NCBI RefSeq assembly: GCF_013369485.1
Contig: NZ_JABWEB010000006.1
Span: 62,001-126,000, forward strand
Reading direction: 5' to 3'
Length of the DNA stretch: 64,000 bases
Source: Massilia sp. BJB1822
GTDB lineage: Bacteria > Pseudomonadota > Gammaproteobacteria > Burkholderiales > Burkholderiaceae_D
The notes below the pieces were generated by a model. The model saw nothing but the letters and a program-made list of their open reading frames with translations, was not told where the DNA came from and did no database searches. Position numbers and translations under genes: made by a program. Below are positions 36,247 to 46,113 of this stretch, one piece after another; within the stretch, counting starts at the first letter, position 1, and each line of letters starts with the position of its first letter.

Positions 36247-37527
36247 TTAGTCGGCCAGGGGCGGGAGCAGGGAAAGGGTGCGGGCGGTGGCGCCGCGATG
36301 CTGGTTGGCGAAGCCTTGGGCGCGCTGGCCCATGGCGGCGCGGCCGTCGGCGTCGTTCAGCAGGCGGGCGGCGGCGGACATGAGCGCGGCGGCATCGGCC
36401 ACGCGTTCGGCGCCGCCAGCGGCGAGCGCATCTTCGGTGACTTGGGCGAAGTTGAAAGTGTGCTCGCCGATCAGGACAGGCTTGCCCAGGGCGGCGGCTT
36501 CGATCAGGTTCTGGCCGCCCAGGGGCAGCAGGCTGCCGCCGATGAAGGCGCAGTCGCAGGCAGCGTAGTAGGCGAACATTTCGCCCATGGAGTCGCCCAG
36601 CAGCACGCGCGTCTCCGCTGCCACGCTGGCGCCGGCCTGGTTCAGGGCGCTGCGCCGCTGAACGGCCAAGCCGCGCGCTGCCGCCATGGCTGCGACGGCG
36701 TCAAAGCGCTGCGGGTGGCGCGGGACGATCAGCAGCAGCGTCCCGGATGGCAGCGCCGCTTGCAGATAAGCGTCGAGGATCAATTCTTCTTCGCCTTCGC
36801 GCGTGCTGGCGCACAGCAGCACGGGACGGGCGCCGATCTGGCTGCGCAACTGGGCGCCCGTGGCCAGCGCCACGGTGGGCACCACCACGTCGAATTTGAT
36901 GCTGCCGGTGACGGCGACATTGGCCACGCCCAAGGCGCGCACGCGCTCGGCATCGGCGTCGGTCTGGGCGGCTACCAGGGAAATGCCCTGCGCCGCATCG
37001 CGCATCATCCGGCCGAAGCGGCGCGCCTTGCGCAGCGAGCGTTCGCTGAGGCGGGCGTTGGCCAGCACCACGGGGACTTTGGAGCGGCCGCATTGGGCGA
37101 TCAGGTTCGGCCACACTTCGGTCTCCATCAGGATGCAGATGCGCGGTTCGAAGTGGCGGATGAAGCGCCGCACCAGCAGCGCAATGTCATACGGCAGATA
37201 GGATTGCACCAGGCGCGCGCCGTGTTTGCTGAACAGGGCTTTGCCGGTGGCGCGTCCGGTCGGCGTCATATGGGTGAGCACGATGCGGCTGCGCGGGTAT
37301 TGCTTGAGCAGGGCTTCAACCAGCGGCTCGGCGGCGCGCGTCTCGCCCACGGAGACGGCGTGCACCCAGATAGTGACGGGTTCGTCGTTGGCGGCGCGGC
37401 GGCCGTACAGGCCAAGCCGTTCGTTCCAATGCCGGCGGTAGCCCGGTTCCTGGCGGCCGCGCAGCCATAAGCGCGCCAGCACCAGGGGCAGGGCCAACCA
37501 CCACATCAGGGAATAGAGTCGCAGCAT
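36247..37527 (-). CDS. waaA: 3-deoxy-D-manno-octulosonic acid (Kdo) transferase
   Basis: GT30 enzyme adding Kdo to lipid IVA at the inner membrane. The 426-residue protein has an N-terminal membrane anchor (LYSLMWWLALPLVLARLWLR), YRRHWNERLG, the catalytic Glu in HAVSVGETRAAEPL, METEVWPNLI and the donor-site GGSLLPLGGQNLIE. The start at 37527 is eight bases from the waaC stop. It forms an operon with waaC and the mutase. Confidence 0.95.
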   Translation of the reverse strand: MLRLYSLMWWLALPLVLARLWLRGRQEPGYRRHWNERLGLYGRRAANDEPVTIWVHAVSVGETRAAEPLVEALLKQYPRSRIVLTHMTPTGRATGKALFSKHGARLVQSYLPYDIALLVRRFIRHFEPRICILMETEVWPNLIAQCGRSKVPVVLANARLSERSLRKARRFGRMMRDAAQGISLVAAQTDADAERVRALGVANVAVTGSIKFDVVVPTVALATGAQLRSQIGARPVLLCASTREGEEELILDAYLQAALPSGTLLLIVPRHPQRFDAVAAMAAARGLAVQRRSALNQAGASVAAETRVLLGDSMGEMFAYYAACDCAFIGGSLLPLGGQNLIEAAALGKPVLIGEHTFNFAQVTEDALAAGGAERVADAAALMSAAARLLNDADGRAAMGQRAQGFANQHRGATARTLSLLPPLAD

Positions 37528-37535
37528 GATGATCT

Positions 37536-38513
37536 TCAGGCCAGCAGGCTTTGGGCGGCGGCCAGCACTTCGGCCACGGATGGCGGCGCGCCGCGGTCGC
37601 CCAGATTGATGATTTTCGGCGACCAGTTGCCTTCGGTCTTCCAGCGCGGCGAGTCGCAATAGATCTCCACCACGGGACGGCTGAAGGCGGCCGCGATATG
37701 GGTCAGGCCGGTGTCCACGCCCACCGCCAGCGCCGCATGGCGCGCCAGCAGCACGGCGTCGGCCATGGACAGCTTGGGCAGCACGCGCGCATTCGGCAGC
37801 CCGGCCGCCAGCGCTTCGGCTTCGGCCTTCTCTTTCGGCGAGCCCCAGGGCAGCAGGATGGTCATGGGCGCCAATGCCTGGCCCAGGGCGATCCAGTTTT
37901 GCGGCGCCCATTTCTTGGCGTCGCGCGCAGTGCCGTGGAAGTAGACGGCATAAGGGCCGGCCGGCATCCAGTCGGGACGGGGATCGTCGGGCGAAACGTC
38001 GGGCAGGCCGAAATCGGCCGGCGTATCCACCGCATAGCCAAGCGCCGCTCCCGCCACCAGGCGGCCGCGCGCCACGGCGTGAGTGCGCGGATCGAGCGGA
38101 ATGCTCTTGCTGTGGAAGATGCGCGAAATGCCTTCGTAGCCCGAGCCTTCGCTGCCGTTGGCCAGGCCGACTTTCTGCCCGCCCTTTTTGACGCGGGCCG
38201 CGCCCATGATGACGCCGGTCTTGAGCAGGCCTTGGGTGTCGAACACGTAATCGTATTCCTGCTGGCGCACGGCGGCGAAAAAGGCCTTGATCTCGGCGCG
38301 CGTTTCCTTCTTGCCCAGGCTCTTGCGCCAGCGGCGCAGGGCGAAGGGAATGATGTTGCGCACGCGCGGATTCAGGCGCACCAGGCTGACATAGCCCTCT
38401 TCCACCACCCAGTCGATATTCGCGTGCGGGAAATGGCGCGCGATGTCGGCCACGATGGGCATATTGTGCAGCACGTCCCCCAGCGAGGAGACGCGCACCA
38501 GCAGGATATTCAT
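37536..38513 (-). CDS. waaC: Lipopolysaccharide heptosyltransferase I
   Basis: GT9 enzyme transferring the first heptose to Kdo2-lipid A. 325 residues, starting MNILLVRVSSLGDVLHNMP, with DTQGLLKTGVIMG and C-terminal DTGLTHIAAAFSRPVVEIY. Its start is seven bases from the stop of the upstream mutase gene. Confidence 0.95.
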   Translation of the reverse strand: MNILLVRVSSLGDVLHNMPIVADIARHFPHANIDWVVEEGYVSLVRLNPRVRNIIPFALRRWRKSLGKKETRAEIKAFFAAVRQQEYDYVFDTQGLLKTGVIMGAARVKKGGQKVGLANGSEGSGYEGISRIFHSKSIPLDPRTHAVARGRLVAGAALGYAVDTPADFGLPDVSPDDPRPDWMPAGPYAVYFHGTARDAKKWAPQNWIALGQALAPMTILLPWGSPKEKAEAEALAAGLPNARVLPKLSMADAVLLARHAALAVGVDTGLTHIAAAFSRPVVEIYCDSPRWKTEGNWSPKIINLGDRGAPPSVAEVLAAAQSLLA

Positions 38514-38520
38514 GCGGCTC

Positions 38521-39903
38521 TTAGAAAGGCAGTTCGGCGTCCGGTTTGGCGGCCAGGATGACGTCGCGGAACTGGCCCTGGATGCGCGCCAGCGCAGCCG
38601 GGGTCTCGGCCTCGAAGCGCATCACGATCACCGGCGTGGTGTTGGAGGAGCGCGCCAGGCCGAAGCCGTCGGCGTATTCCACGCGCAGGCCGTCGATGGT
38701 GATGATCTGCTCATTGCCGGGGAATTTGGCGTCGCTGCGCAGCTTGTCCATCAGCGCGAAGTTCTCGCCTTCGTTCAGGTGCAGGTGCAGCTCGGGCGTG
38801 CTGTCGGACTGCGGCAGGGAATTCAGCAGGGCCGACGGATCCTGCTCGCGGGTCAGGATTTCCAGCAGGCGCGCGCCGGAATACAGGCCGTCGTCGAAGC
38901 CGTACCAGCGGTCCTTGAAGAAGATATGGCCGCTCATTTCGCCGCCCAGCGGGGCGCCGGTTTCGCGCAGCTTGGCTTTCACCAGCGAGTGGCCGGTCTT
39001 GTACATCAGCGGCTGGCCGCCGGCCTTGGCGATCCATGGCGCCAGGTGGCGCGTGCACTTCACGTCGAACAGGATCTGCTGGCCCGGATGGCGGCTCAGC
39101 ACATCGGAGGCGAACAGCATCATCTGGCGGTCGGGGAAGATGATCTGGCCGTCTTTCGTCACCACGCCGAGGCGGTCGCCGTCGCCGTCGAAGGCGATGC
39201 CCAGTTCGGCGTCGGTCTCCTGCAGGCAACGGATCAGGTCTTGCAGGTTTTCCGGGTGGGCCGGATCGGGGTGGTGGTTGGGGAAGTTGCCGTCCACTTC
39301 GCAGAACAGCTCGATCACTTCGCAACCCATGCCGCGGAACAGGTCGCCGGCGAAAGCACCGGCCACGCCGTTGCCGCAGTCGACGGCGATCTTGATCGGA
39401 CGCGCCACTTTCACGTCGCCGATGATGCGCTCCAGATAGGCGGCGCGGATGTCATGGGTGCGGTAGGCGCCCGGCTGGGCCGCCAGCTTGCCGCCATCCT
39501 GCTGGATGCTGCGGTACAGGGCCTGAATCGCTTCGCCATGGATGGCTTCGCCAGCCAGCACCATCTTGAAGCCGTTGTAGTCGGGCGGATTGTGGCTGCC
39601 GGTGACCATGATGCCGGATTTGCTCTCCAGCACATGGGTGCCGAAGTACACCATGGGGGTGGCAACCACGCCCAGGTCGATCACATCGACGCCGGCCGAT
39701 TGCAGGCCGGCTGCCAGGGCGGCAGCCAGTTCGGGGCCGGACAGGCGGCCGTCGCGGCCGATGACCACGCTGCGCTCGCCCTTGGCGGCGGCAGCCAGGC
39801 CGAAAGCATGGCCGATCTGGCGGGCCACGCCGGCATCCAGGGTTTTACCGATGATGCCGCGGATATCGTAAGCTTTGAAAATGGTATTGGAGAGGGAAAC
39901 CAT
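38521..39903 (-). CDS. Phosphomannomutase/phosphoglucomutase
   Basis: Interconverts hexose 1- and 6-phosphates for nucleotide-sugar synthesis (AlgC/ManB type). The 460-residue protein starts FKAYDIRGIIGKTLD, has the catalytic phospho-Ser loop VTGSHNPPDYNGFK, metal loop FDGDGDRLG, and sugar-binding GGEMSGHIFF. The start at 39903 is preferred over an upstream in-frame extension. It is the first gene of the minus-strand waaCA unit; glucose-1-phosphate from it would feed rfbA. Confidence 0.92.
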   Translation of the reverse strand: MVSLSNTIFKAYDIRGIIGKTLDAGVARQIGHAFGLAAAAKGERSVVIGRDGRLSGPELAAALAAGLQSAGVDVIDLGVVATPMVYFGTHVLESKSGIMVTGSHNPPDYNGFKMVLAGEAIHGEAIQALYRSIQQDGGKLAAQPGAYRTHDIRAAYLERIIGDVKVARPIKIAVDCGNGVAGAFAGDLFRGMGCEVIELFCEVDGNFPNHHPDPAHPENLQDLIRCLQETDAELGIAFDGDGDRLGVVTKDGQIIFPDRQMMLFASDVLSRHPGQQILFDVKCTRHLAPWIAKAGGQPLMYKTGHSLVKAKLRETGAPLGGEMSGHIFFKDRWYGFDDGLYSGARLLEILTREQDPSALLNSLPQSDSTPELHLHLNEGENFALMDKLRSDAKFPGNEQIITIDGLRVEYADGFGLARSSNTTPVIVMRFEAETPAALARIQGQFRDVILAAKPDAELPF

Positions 39904-40017
39904 GATTGAGATCGCGTGAAGTCGCGCCGGCCGGGCCGGTGGCAACAATATAGATTGGGAAAAATGGATAGCCTGCTAAGCCGCAAGCTGGACAACCGAC
40001 ATAGTAAGTGCGATACC

Positions 40018-40040
40018 GGCGGCAGGCAAGCCCTGCCGCC
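40018..40040 (-). terminator. Stem-loop after hns
   Basis: GGCGGCAGG and CCTGCCGCC form a perfect 9-bp stem with a 5-base loop, 33 bases beyond the hns stop on the minus strand. No U-tract follows; it may end or stabilise the hns message. Confidence 0.45.
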
Positions 40041-40072
40041 AGACGTGCCGGGTTGGCCCCGGCGGAAGGAGG

Positions 40073-40384
40073 TCAGATGCGCAGGCCGTCGATGGCTTTG
40101 CCGGCTTCCAGCCATTCCTTGACCCATTTCGGCTGACGGCCGCGGCCGGTCCATTGCTGGCTCGGATCGGCCGGATTGCGGAATTGCGCCGCCACGGTGC
40201 CGCCTTTGCCGCGATTGCCATTGACACTCAGCAAGTCTTTCAAAGGCACGCCCACGCTTTGCGCAATCGCGAGAATCTGCTCGCGCGCTTTCTGCAAATC
40301 CTGGGTTTCGCGCTTCTTCAATTCACGCTTGATTTGTTCCTGCAAATCACGCAATTCGCCGGCACTCTTATTCGTCAGATCCAT
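40073..40384 (-). CDS. H-NS family nucleoid-associated protein
   Basis: DNA-bridging silencer of AT-rich DNA. The 103-residue protein has an N-terminal oligomerisation helix region (about 1-60) and a C-terminal DNA-binding motif QWTGRGRQPKWVKEWL near 80-95, the expected AT-hook-like core. AAGGAGTG lies upstream of the ATG at 40384. It sits between the mutase and rfb genes, with an AT-rich promoter region. Confidence 0.92.
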   Translation of the reverse strand: MDLTNKSAGELRDLQEQIKRELKKRETQDLQKAREQILAIAQSVGVPLKDLLSVNGNRGKGGTVAAQFRNPADPSQQWTGRGRQPKWVKEWLEAGKAIDGLRI

Positions 40385-40425
40385 TGTCACTCCTTAATCA
40401 GAAATGGGTTAAAGCTTCTGAGCGA

Positions 40426-40454
40426 AATATACACTAAATATAAGAAATTACGAA
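40426..40454 (-). promoter_or_regulatory. Possible hns promoter
   Basis: On the minus strand TTCGTA (40449-40454) and TATATT (40426-40431) are spaced by 17 bp in an AT-rich stretch just upstream of hns; the -35 overlaps the stop of the upstream glycosyltransferase gene. The -35 is a weak match. Confidence 0.35.
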
Positions 40455-41545
40455 TGTTTCTTGTGCCGTATCATCCAGCGCGGCGCTTTAAATCGGACAA
40501 TTCTTACATAAAGCCAGACATAACTGGTGACGAATAAAAAGCAGAAGCACATCAAGACCCAGCTATGGCGCCAGAATACCGTGGCGGGAATAACCGCCAT
40601 CAGCGAAAACATCCACAGATAAGGCGAGGTCAGGGAATTGCGGCGCATCAGGGCGCGCGCATCCTTGCGCCCCACGGCCCACTGCACCACGCGGCGGAAA
40701 ATCAGGCTATGCAGATGAATGCCATCCGGCATGGTCGGCGATTTCCCGCGAATAAACATGCGGCGGTAGGCGGAAAATAAAGTTTCAAATGCAGGATAGA
40801 TTAAAAGCAATGCCGCATACCATGTGGAAACTTGTGGATTGCGCATTACCAGCAACAGGGTCAATTCCCCCAGCATAAAGCCGATAAAATAGGCGCCGCC
40901 GTCGCCGAGAAAGATCAGGCCCACCGGATAATTCCAGATCAGAAAACCGGCGGTGGCGCCGGCTACCATCAGGGCAGCCACCAGCACAAACATATCATTG
41001 ACTTGCAAGGCAACATAGGCCAGCGATAAGAGCATGCAAATCGTCACCACGCTGGCCAGGCCATTAAATCCATCGATAATATTGACGGCATTCGCAATGC
41101 CAGCCACCGCCAATATCGTCAGCGGCAATGTCAGCCATAAATACGGCAGGGGCCAGGCGGAAAAGACCCAGTCGATGCGGTCGATGCGGGCGTCCAGCAG
41201 GTAATAGCCGAGCAAGGCGGCCACCATGGTCAGCAAGAGGCGGCGCAGGGCACTGACGCGGCCGGTGTAATCCTCGATGATGCCGCCGGTGAAGGCGATG
41301 ATGGAACAGCACAGCAGAGACATCATCCAGCTCGTCATGGCCGGCACGCGCCAGATCGAGATGCAGGCGCTGAGCGCCACAGCCAGGAAGATGGGCAGGC
41401 CGCCGATGCGCGCGACCGAATGCGCATGCACTTTTTGCACGCCATGGAAATTGGCATCCAGGGCCGGGCCATGCAGGCGCGCATCCTTGATGACCAGCAG
41501 GGTCAACAGCGCCGACGCGACAAAGCTCACCAGAAATGAAAACAT
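40448..41545 (-). CDS. WecA/MraY-family glycosyl-1-phosphate transferase
   Basis: Polytopic inner-membrane enzyme of 365 residues with about 10 helices that likely loads a HexNAc-1-phosphate on undecaprenyl phosphate to start O-antigen or exopolysaccharide. Motifs: IIEDYTGRVS (in place of the Mg-binding DD), NIIDGFNGLAS, FLGDGGAYFIGF and GIHLHSLIFRR. No ribosome-binding site is obvious. Located downstream of rfbD on the same strand; its sugar specificity is uncertain. Confidence 0.85.
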   Translation of the reverse strand: MFSFLVSFVASALLTLLVIKDARLHGPALDANFHGVQKVHAHSVARIGGLPIFLAVALSACISIWRVPAMTSWMMSLLCCSIIAFTGGIIEDYTGRVSALRRLLLTMVAALLGYYLLDARIDRIDWVFSAWPLPYLWLTLPLTILAVAGIANAVNIIDGFNGLASVVTICMLLSLAYVALQVNDMFVLVAALMVAGATAGFLIWNYPVGLIFLGDGGAYFIGFMLGELTLLLVMRNPQVSTWYAALLLIYPAFETLFSAYRRMFIRGKSPTMPDGIHLHSLIFRRVVQWAVGRKDARALMRRNSLTSPYLWMFSLMAVIPATVFWRHSWVLMCFCFLFVTSYVWLYVRIVRFKAPRWMIRHKKHS

Positions 41546-41669
41546 GTTTTTTTATCGATATAGAGTAGCTTGTCCCGTTGCAAGCTCTTGCCTGCCCCGA
41601 TGCCAGCCCGCGATTGTACCGTCTTCCGGTACGGTGCAGGGGACGGCCAAGGCGCCGGTATTCTAGCAA

Positions 41670-41692
41670 ACGGCCGGGCTGAACCCGGCCGT
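41670..41692 (-). terminator. Stem-loop after the rfb operon
   Basis: ACGGCCGGG and CCCGGCCGT form a perfect 9-bp stem with a 5-base loop, 34 bases after the rfbD stop, followed on the minus strand by TTTGC. It likely ends or attenuates the rfbBACD transcript. Confidence 0.55.
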
Positions 41693-41725
41693 ACTTACCT
41701 TTCGATACACCGTGGGTGGCGCGAC

Positions 41726-42586
41726 TTAGCCGCTCATGCACAGGCGCAGCGCCTCGCGCCAGTGCGGCAGCTGGCACAACTGATGCGTCAGCTTGGCCGA
41801 GGACAACACCGAATACTGGGGTCGTGGCGCCGGTAGCGGATAGTCGGCGGTGGTGATGGGTTGCAGGCGGCAGGCAATGCCGGCCTCCTCCAGAATGGCC
41901 TGGGTGAAGCCGAACCAGGTGGTTTGGCCCTGGCTGCTCAAATGATACAGACCGCTGTGCTGGCGCCACCAGTCGGGGCCGCCGGCCCGGGCCTGGGCCA
42001 GCACCAGGGCGGTGCTGTCGGCAATGGTGCGGCTCCAGGTCGGCGCGCCGTGCTGGTCGTCGACAATGCGCAATTCCTCGCGCTCGCGCGCCAGGCGCAG
42101 CATGGTCAGCAGGAAATTCTTGCCGCGCATGCCATACACCCAGCTGGTGCGGAAAATCAGGTGGGGAATGCCGGCTGCGGCAATGGCTTGCTCGCCAGCC
42201 AGCTTGCTAGCCCCGTAGACATTCAGAGGACCGGTGGCGTCGCCTTCGGCGCGCGCCGTGGCGTCATTGCCCGGAAAAACATAGTCGGTCGAGTAATGGA
42301 CCAGGGCCGCGCCCAGGCGCTTGGCCTCCTCCGCCATCAGGGCCGGCGCTTCGGCATTGATGCGGTAGGCCAGGGCCGGCTCGCTCTCGGCCTTGTCCAC
42401 GGCCGTGTAGGCGGCCGGATTGACGATCAGTTGCGGCTGTTCGGCGCGAATCACGGCGCGCAGCTGGTCGAGGTCGGACAGGTCGAGGCGGCTGCGCTCC
42501 AGCGCCACCACCGTGCCCAGCCCCTGCAGGCTGCGCTCCAGCTCATACCCCACCTGGCCATTGCGGCCCGTCAGCAGGATCTTCAT
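41726..42586 (-). CDS. rfbD: dTDP-4-dehydrorhamnose reductase
   Basis: NADPH-dependent last step of dTDP-L-rhamnose synthesis. 286 residues, starting [20 protein letters not shown], with the YSTDYVFPG and catalytic YGASKLAGE motifs. The ATG overlaps rfbC by 4 bp. Product feeds rhamnose-containing LPS or exopolysaccharide. Confidence 0.96.
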   Translation of the reverse strand: MKILLTGRNGQVGYELERSLQGLGTVVALERSRLDLSDLDQLRAVIRAEQPQLIVNPAAYTAVDKAESEPALAYRINAEAPALMAEEAKRLGAALVHYSTDYVFPGNDATARAEGDATGPLNVYGASKLAGEQAIAAAGIPHLIFRTSWVYGMRGKNFLLTMLRLAREREELRIVDDQHGAPTWSRTIADSTALVLAQARAGGPDWWRQHSGLYHLSSQGQTTWFGFTQAILEEAGIACRLQPITTADYPLPAPRPQYSVLSSAKLTHQLCQLPHWREALRLCMSG

Positions 42587-43128
42587 GCGAACACGTCCGC
42601 ATCGGCCAGCAGCAGGCCCTGCTGGTCCTTGCCGGACAGCTGGGGGGCGCCATCCAGCGGCCACTCGATGCCGATGGCCGGATCGTTCCAGATCACGGTG
42701 CGCTCATGCTCGGGCGCATAATAATCCGTGGTTTTATACAGGAATTCGGCGTAATCGCTGGTGACCACGAAGCCGTGGCCGAAGCCGGGCGGCACCCACA
42801 GCTGGCGTTTGTTCTCGGCCGACAATTCGACCCCGACCCAGCGGCCGAAAGTCGGCGAACTCTTGCGCAAATCCACGGCCACGTCGAACACAGCCCCGGC
42901 CGTGACGCGCACCAGCTTGCCCTGCGCCTGCTGGATTTGGTAGTGCAAACCACGCAACACGCCCTTGGCCGAACGTGAATGGTTATCCTGCACGAAGTCG
43001 GCCTGTACGCCGGTCATCTCGGCAAAACGACGCGCATTGAAGCTTTCGTAGAAAAAGCCGCGCTCATCGCCGAAGACGGCGGGTTCGATCAACAGCACGC
43101 CGTCGATCGCGGTCGGAAGCACTTTCAT
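42583..43128 (-). CDS. rfbC: dTDP-4-dehydrorhamnose 3,5-epimerase
   Basis: Cupin-fold epimerase, 181 residues. Family motifs: [33 protein letters not shown] (catalytic His), [11 protein letters not shown] and [14 protein letters not shown]. Overlaps both neighbours by 4 bp, indicating a coupled operon. Confidence 0.96.
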   Translation of the reverse strand: MKVLPTAIDGVLLIEPAVFGDERGFFYESFNARRFAEMTGVQADFVQDNHSRSAKGVLRGLHYQIQQAQGKLVRVTAGAVFDVAVDLRKSSPTFGRWVGVELSAENKRQLWVPPGFGHGFVVTSDYAEFLYKTTDYYAPEHERTVIWNDPAIGIEWPLDGAPQLSGKDQQGLLLADADVFA

Positions 43129-44030
43129 CGCGCGATTACCTTATCCTCAAGAATTTGCAGCAGATACTGGCCATAGCCATTTTTCTTCAGCGGTTCGGCC
43201 AGCTTGCGCAGCTGGGCGGCGTCGATATAGCCCTTGCGGTAAGCGATCTCTTCCGGACAAGCCACTTTCAAGCCCTGGCGCCGTTCGATGGTGGCGATGA
43301 ATTGGGACGCGTCCAGCAGCGACTCATGGGTGCCGGTGTCGAGCCAGGCCATGCCGCGCCCCATCACTTCCACCTTGAGTTCGCCGGACTTCAGGTAAGC
43401 CTGGTTGACGTCGGTGATTTCCAGCTCGCCGCGCGCCGAAGGCTGGATGGCGGCGGCGATATCGCACACCTGCTTATCGTAGAAATACAGGCCGGTGACG
43501 GCGTAATTCGATTTCGGCTGCAGCGGTTTTTCCTCGATGCTGACGGCTTGGCGCTGCTCGTCGAACTCCACCACGCCATAGCGCTCGGGATCGGTGACGT
43601 GATAGGCAAACACGGTGGCGCCTTCGGTGCGTTCGGCAGCGCTGCGCAGCATTGCATCGAGATCGTTGCCGTAATAGATGTTATCGCCGAGGATCAGGGC
43701 CGAAGGCGCATCGCCGACGAATTCGCGACCGATGATGAAGGCTTGCGCCAGGCCGTCCGGCGAAGGCTGGACCGCATAGCTGAGCTGCAAGCCCCACTGG
43801 CTGCCGTCGCCCAGCAGTTCCTGGAAGCGCGGCGTGTCCTGCGGCGTGGAAATGATGAGAATTTCGCGCATGCCGGCCAGCATCAGCACCGTCAGCGGAT
43901 GGTAGATCATCGGCTTGTCGTAGATCGGCAGCAGCTGCTTGGACACGGCCTTGGTGATCGGATACAGACGGGTGCCGGAACCGCCGGCCAGGATGATGCC
44001 CTTGCGGTGGGGCAGGGTTGGCGTCGTCAT
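43125..44030 (-). CDS. rfbA: Glucose-1-phosphate thymidylyltransferase
   Basis: Makes dTDP-glucose. 301 residues with the nucleotide-binding [32 protein letters not shown], and ILGDNIYYG. The ATG at 44030 overlaps the rfbB stop by 4 bp; the longer in-frame extension is a shadow of rfbB. Confidence 0.96.
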   Translation of the reverse strand: MTTPTLPHRKGIILAGGSGTRLYPITKAVSKQLLPIYDKPMIYHPLTVLMLAGMREILIISTPQDTPRFQELLGDGSQWGLQLSYAVQPSPDGLAQAFIIGREFVGDAPSALILGDNIYYGNDLDAMLRSAAERTEGATVFAYHVTDPERYGVVEFDEQRQAVSIEEKPLQPKSNYAVTGLYFYDKQVCDIAAAIQPSARGELEITDVNQAYLKSGELKVEVMGRGMAWLDTGTHESLLDASQFIATIERRQGLKVACPEEIAYRKGYIDAAQLRKLAEPLKKNGYGQYLLQILEDKVIAR

Positions 44031-45100
44031 TGCTGGGCTTCCCGGTTGAAGTAATTGGTTTCCACCCACTTGGCGTAGGCGCCGGATTGCACGTCGGCCA
44101 CCCAGTCCGGATGGTCGAGATACCACTGCACGGTCTTGGCGATGCCGGTCTCGAAGGTTTCGGCCGGCTTCCAGCCCAGCTCGCGCTCCAGCTTGCGCGC
44201 ATCGATGGCGTAGCGGCGGTCATGGCCGGGACGGTCTTTCACGTAGGTGATCTGGCTGCGGTAGCTGGCGCCGTCGGCTTTCGGTTTCAGCCGGTCCAGC
44301 ATATCGCACAGGGTCTGCACCACATCCAGATTGGCCATCTCGTTCCAGCCGCCGACATTATAGGTTTCGCCCAGACGGCCGGCCGCCAGCACGCGGCGGA
44401 TGGCGGCGCAATGGTCGCTCACATACAGCCAGTCGCGGATCTGCTGGCCGTCGCCGTAGATGGGCAGGGGCTTGCCGGCCTGGGCGTTGGCGATGATCAG
44501 CGGGATCAGCTTCTCGGGGAAATGGTAGGGACCGTAGTTATTCGAGCAATTGGTGGTCAGCGTCGGGAAGCCATAGGTGTGGTGGTAGGAACGCACCAGG
44601 TGGTCGGACGCCGCTTTCGAGGCCGAATACGGGCTGTTCGGGGCATACGCCGTAGTTTCGCTGAACGGCGCGTCGTCCGGCCCCAGGGTGCCATACACCT
44701 CGTCGGTCGAGACATGCAGGAAGCGGAAGGCGGCTTTGGCCGTATCGTCCAGGCCGTTCCAGTAAGTGCGCGCCGCTTCAAGCAGGCTGAAGGTGCCGTT
44801 GATATTGGTGTTGATGAACTCGGCCGGGCCATGGATGGAGCGGTCCACATGGCTTTCCGCCGCAAAATGCACGATGGCGCGCGGCTGGTGCTGCTGCAGC
44901 AGGGCCAGCACCTGGGCCTGGTCGCCGATATCGCCGCGTACAAAAACGTGGCGCGCATCATCCTTCAGCGCGGCCAGGTTGTTCAGATTGCCCGCATAGG
45001 TCAATTTATCGTAATTGAGCACGGGTTCATCCGATTGAGCCAGCCAATCCAGCACGAAATTCGAGCCGATAAACCCTGCACCACCCGTCACAAAAATCAT
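44027..45100 (-). CDS. rfbB: dTDP-glucose 4,6-dehydratase
   Basis: NAD-dependent short-chain dehydratase, 357 residues. It starts [20 protein letters not shown] and has [26 protein letters not shown] (Tyr-Lys catalytic pair) and [15 protein letters not shown]. First gene of the four-gene rhamnose operon, divergent from apaH across a 134-base AT-rich spacer with no certain promoter. Confidence 0.97.
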   Translation of the reverse strand: MIFVTGGAGFIGSNFVLDWLAQSDEPVLNYDKLTYAGNLNNLAALKDDARHVFVRGDIGDQAQVLALLQQHQPRAIVHFAAESHVDRSIHGPAEFINTNINGTFSLLEAARTYWNGLDDTAKAAFRFLHVSTDEVYGTLGPDDAPFSETTAYAPNSPYSASKAASDHLVRSYHHTYGFPTLTTNCSNNYGPYHFPEKLIPLIIANAQAGKPLPIYGDGQQIRDWLYVSDHCAAIRRVLAAGRLGETYNVGGWNEMANLDVVQTLCDMLDRLKPKADGASYRSQITYVKDRPGHDRRYAIDARKLERELGWKPAETFETGIAKTVQWYLDHPDWVADVQSGAYAKWVETNYFNREAQQ

Positions 45101-45234
45101 TTAGTATCCCGCGCAAGCGTGTGGTTGATGATACTCATGATTTTATGTGAAACTGAGCCTTCCACGGTTAAAAAAACCACGCCAAACCAATACTTTTAAG
45201 AAATATCACCTTGGCCGCAACGCTTTCCCCTTCC

Positions 45235-46101
45235 ATGAAAACTTTTGTCATCGGCGACCTGCAAGGCTGCCACCAGCAGGCCGTGGCCCTGGTCGAGCGC
45301 ATCCTGGCGCAGGAACACGCGGCCGGCGCGCCGCCGCCGGCCATCCTCTTCTGCGGCGACCTGATCAACCGCGGCCCCGATTCCCTGGCCACGCTGCGCT
45401 ATGTGCAGGCACTATCCCAGGGCAGCGATGGCCGCATCGACACCGTGCTCGGCAACCACGACCTGCACCTGCTGGCCGTGGCCAATGGCATCCGCCCCGA
45501 ATCGGCAGCCGACACCATCATGCCCATCCTCGGCGCCCCCGACCGCGACGCCCTGCTGCACTGGCTGCGCCAGCGTCCCCTGGCCCTGCTGCACAAAAAC
45601 CATTTGCTGGTGCACGGCGGCGTGCTGCCGCAATGGTCGGCGGCCGAGACCCTAGCCCACGCGGCCGAGGTGGAAGCAGCGCTGCGCGGGCCGGACTGGG
45701 TCGGCTTCCTGCGCCAGATGTATGGCAACAGCCCGGATCGCTGGAGCGACGGTCTGGCCGGGCCGGAACGCCTGCGCTGCATCGTCAACGCGCTGACGCG
45801 CATGCGCTTCTGCAGCGCCGATGGGGTGATGGATTTCAAGCTCAAGGAAAGCGCCAAGGCCGACCCGGCCAGCGGCCTGATGCCGTGGTTCGAGGTGCCG
45901 GGCCGGCGCACGGCCGACGTCACCGTGGTGTTCGGCCACTGGTCGGCGCTGGGCTTGCAGCTCAAGCCGCGGCTGATCGCGCTCGACAGCGGCTGCGTCT
46001 GGGGCGGCCAGCTGTCGGCCGTCTGCCTCGACGACCGCCAGCTGCTGCAGGAAGAGTGTCCGCAGATCTGCGTGCACACGGGCGCCCGCCACGGCGCCTG
46101 A
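45235..46101 (+). CDS. apaH: Symmetrical bis(5'-nucleosyl)-tetraphosphatase
   Basis: Hydrolyses Ap4A to two ADP, limiting alarmone and Np4-capped RNA. 288 residues with the metallophosphatase motifs [33 protein letters not shown] and FGHWSALGL. The ATG at 45235 ([11 protein letters not shown]) lacks an evident ribosome-binding site; a TTG at 45211 would add eight residues. Confidence 0.93.
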   Translation: MKTFVIGDLQGCHQQAVALVERILAQEHAAGAPPPAILFCGDLINRGPDSLATLRYVQALSQGSDGRIDTVLGNHDLHLLAVANGIRPESAADTIMPILGAPDRDALLHWLRQRPLALLHKNHLLVHGGVLPQWSAAETLAHAAEVEAALRGPDWVGFLRQMYGNSPDRWSDGLAGPERLRCIVNALTRMRFCSADGVMDFKLKESAKADPASGLMPWFEVPGRRTADVTVVFGHWSALGLQLKPRLIALDSGCVWGGQLSAVCLDDRQLLQEECPQICVHTGARHGA

Positions 46102-46113
46102 CAGCGGGGCCGC

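Noticed and set aside
37528..37911. 128-codon upstream extension of the waaA frame
   Set aside because: It lies wholly over waaC on the same strand and its sequence is Arg/Gly/Ala-rich with no homology-like pattern; MLRLYS at 37527 fits the family start.
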